Source: Auriscalpium vulgare (taxonomy: Eukaryota; Basidiomycota; Agaricomycetes; Russulales; Auriscalpiaceae). Taken from it: a DNA stretch of 31,377 nt. Under the pieces are notes generated by a model. That model was not told the origin of the DNA. It searched no databases and saw only the letters and a list, made by a program, of their open reading frames with translations. A program made the translations under genes and the position numbers. The first letter of the stretch is position 1; every line of letters starts with the position of its first letter. The stretch covers positions 1 through 31,377 of the forward strand of contig JAHBBC010000081.1 of NCBI GenBank assembly GCA_019915015.1, in the 5' to 3' direction. Of this stretch, positions 31,332 through 31,377 are shown one piece after another.

Positions 31332-31363
31332 ATCATACCCCTGGCGTGAGTTACGGGGGTCCT
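31332..31363 (-). repeat. Right terminal inverted repeat of P-like element
   Basis: 32 bp, the reverse complement of 24506-24537 with one difference. It ends ...GGGGGTCCT directly against the second ATGCCTAG. Confidence 0.93.
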
Positions 31364-31371
31364 ATGCCTAG
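31364..31371. repeat. Target-site duplication, right copy
   Basis: ATGCCTAG directly after the right terminal repeat, identical to 24498-24505. Only six further bases of flanking DNA (CCACCG) remain in the window. Confidence 0.93.
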
Positions 31372-31377
31372 CCACCG

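Larger units (their letters stand above)
24506..31363. mobile_element. P-like DNA transposon carrying a Ulp1-transposase fusion
   Basis: A 6,858-bp element delimited by 32-bp terminal inverted repeats (31 of 32 identical) and a perfect 8-bp target-site duplication. One long minus-strand gene fills almost all of it. An 8-bp duplication occurs in P, hAT, Zisupton/KDZ and related superfamilies. The transposase motifs favour P/THAP9: none of the hAT C-terminal or KDZ/Plavaka signatures I know is present. Terminal regions of 150-240 bp outside the gene carry repeated YARCTACC words and a GC hairpin near the right end. Near-identical repeats, an exact duplication and a largely intact gene point to a young, perhaps active, copy. 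It inserted in intergenic DNA right of the doubtful gene at 23601-24227. Confidence 0.9.

Noticed and set aside
24506..31363. KDZ (Kyakuja-Dileera-Zisupton) or hAT identity for the large element
   Set aside because: The 8-bp duplication would fit, but the KDZ signatures, cysteine-cluster modules and hAT dimerisation motif known to me are absent, whereas the P/THAP9 motif order is present. Zisupton remains a weaker alternative because Ulp1-like domains have been linked to it.

Overview
The window reads as nuclear DNA of a filamentous basidiomycete, probably an agaricomycete. Genes are cut by many 45-65 nt introns with GTRNGT donors. The set of genes fits this: a fungal Ras-associating, leucine-rich-repeat adenylate cyclase, a NIPA magnesium transporter, a PlsC-type acyltransferase, a signal peptidase subunit and a secreted GH2 beta-mannosidase. 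Assignments rest on motifs read by eye; no database search was run.

Layout. 1-2200 (-): N-terminal part of adenylate cyclase, running off the left edge. 3279-6040 (+): NIPA Mg2+ transporter, divergent from the cyclase. 7316-8590 (-): low-complexity protein ending in a Zn2Cys6-like cluster. 9587-12972: intact-looking 3.4 kb PIF/Harbinger transposon with perfect 68-bp terminal inverted repeats, a DDE transposase (+) and a convergent Myb/SANT-like second gene (-). 14059-15466 (-): signal peptidase subunit SPC3. 15787-18225 (+): glycerol(phosphate) acyltransferase, sharing a 320-bp divergent promoter with SPC3. 19969-23538 (+): beta-mannosidase. 23601-24227: a doubtful small gene. 24506-31363: a 6.86 kb DNA transposon bounded by an 8-bp target-site duplication and 32-bp inverted repeats, filled by one long gene on the minus strand.

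The most interesting object is the last one. Its ~1,950-residue product joins an N-terminal Ulp1-like (C48) cysteine protease, a Ser-rich linker, a small C2-H2-C zinc finger and a transposase core. The core's ordered motifs (SPRAY, D-D, DGT, D-x2-H-x2-K-x2-RNN, E-H-x-FG) match the P-element/THAP9 layout. The 8-bp duplication and ~31-bp repeats agree with that superfamily. A P-like transposase without a THAP domain, physically fused to a deSUMOylase-like domain in a mushroom genome, may be undescribed.

Sequence quality matters here. At least twenty single-base frame breaks, nearly all one-base contractions of short homopolymers, interrupt otherwise conserved genes, including housekeeping ones. 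I read these as assembly errors rather than gene decay. They are densest in the adenylate cyclase.
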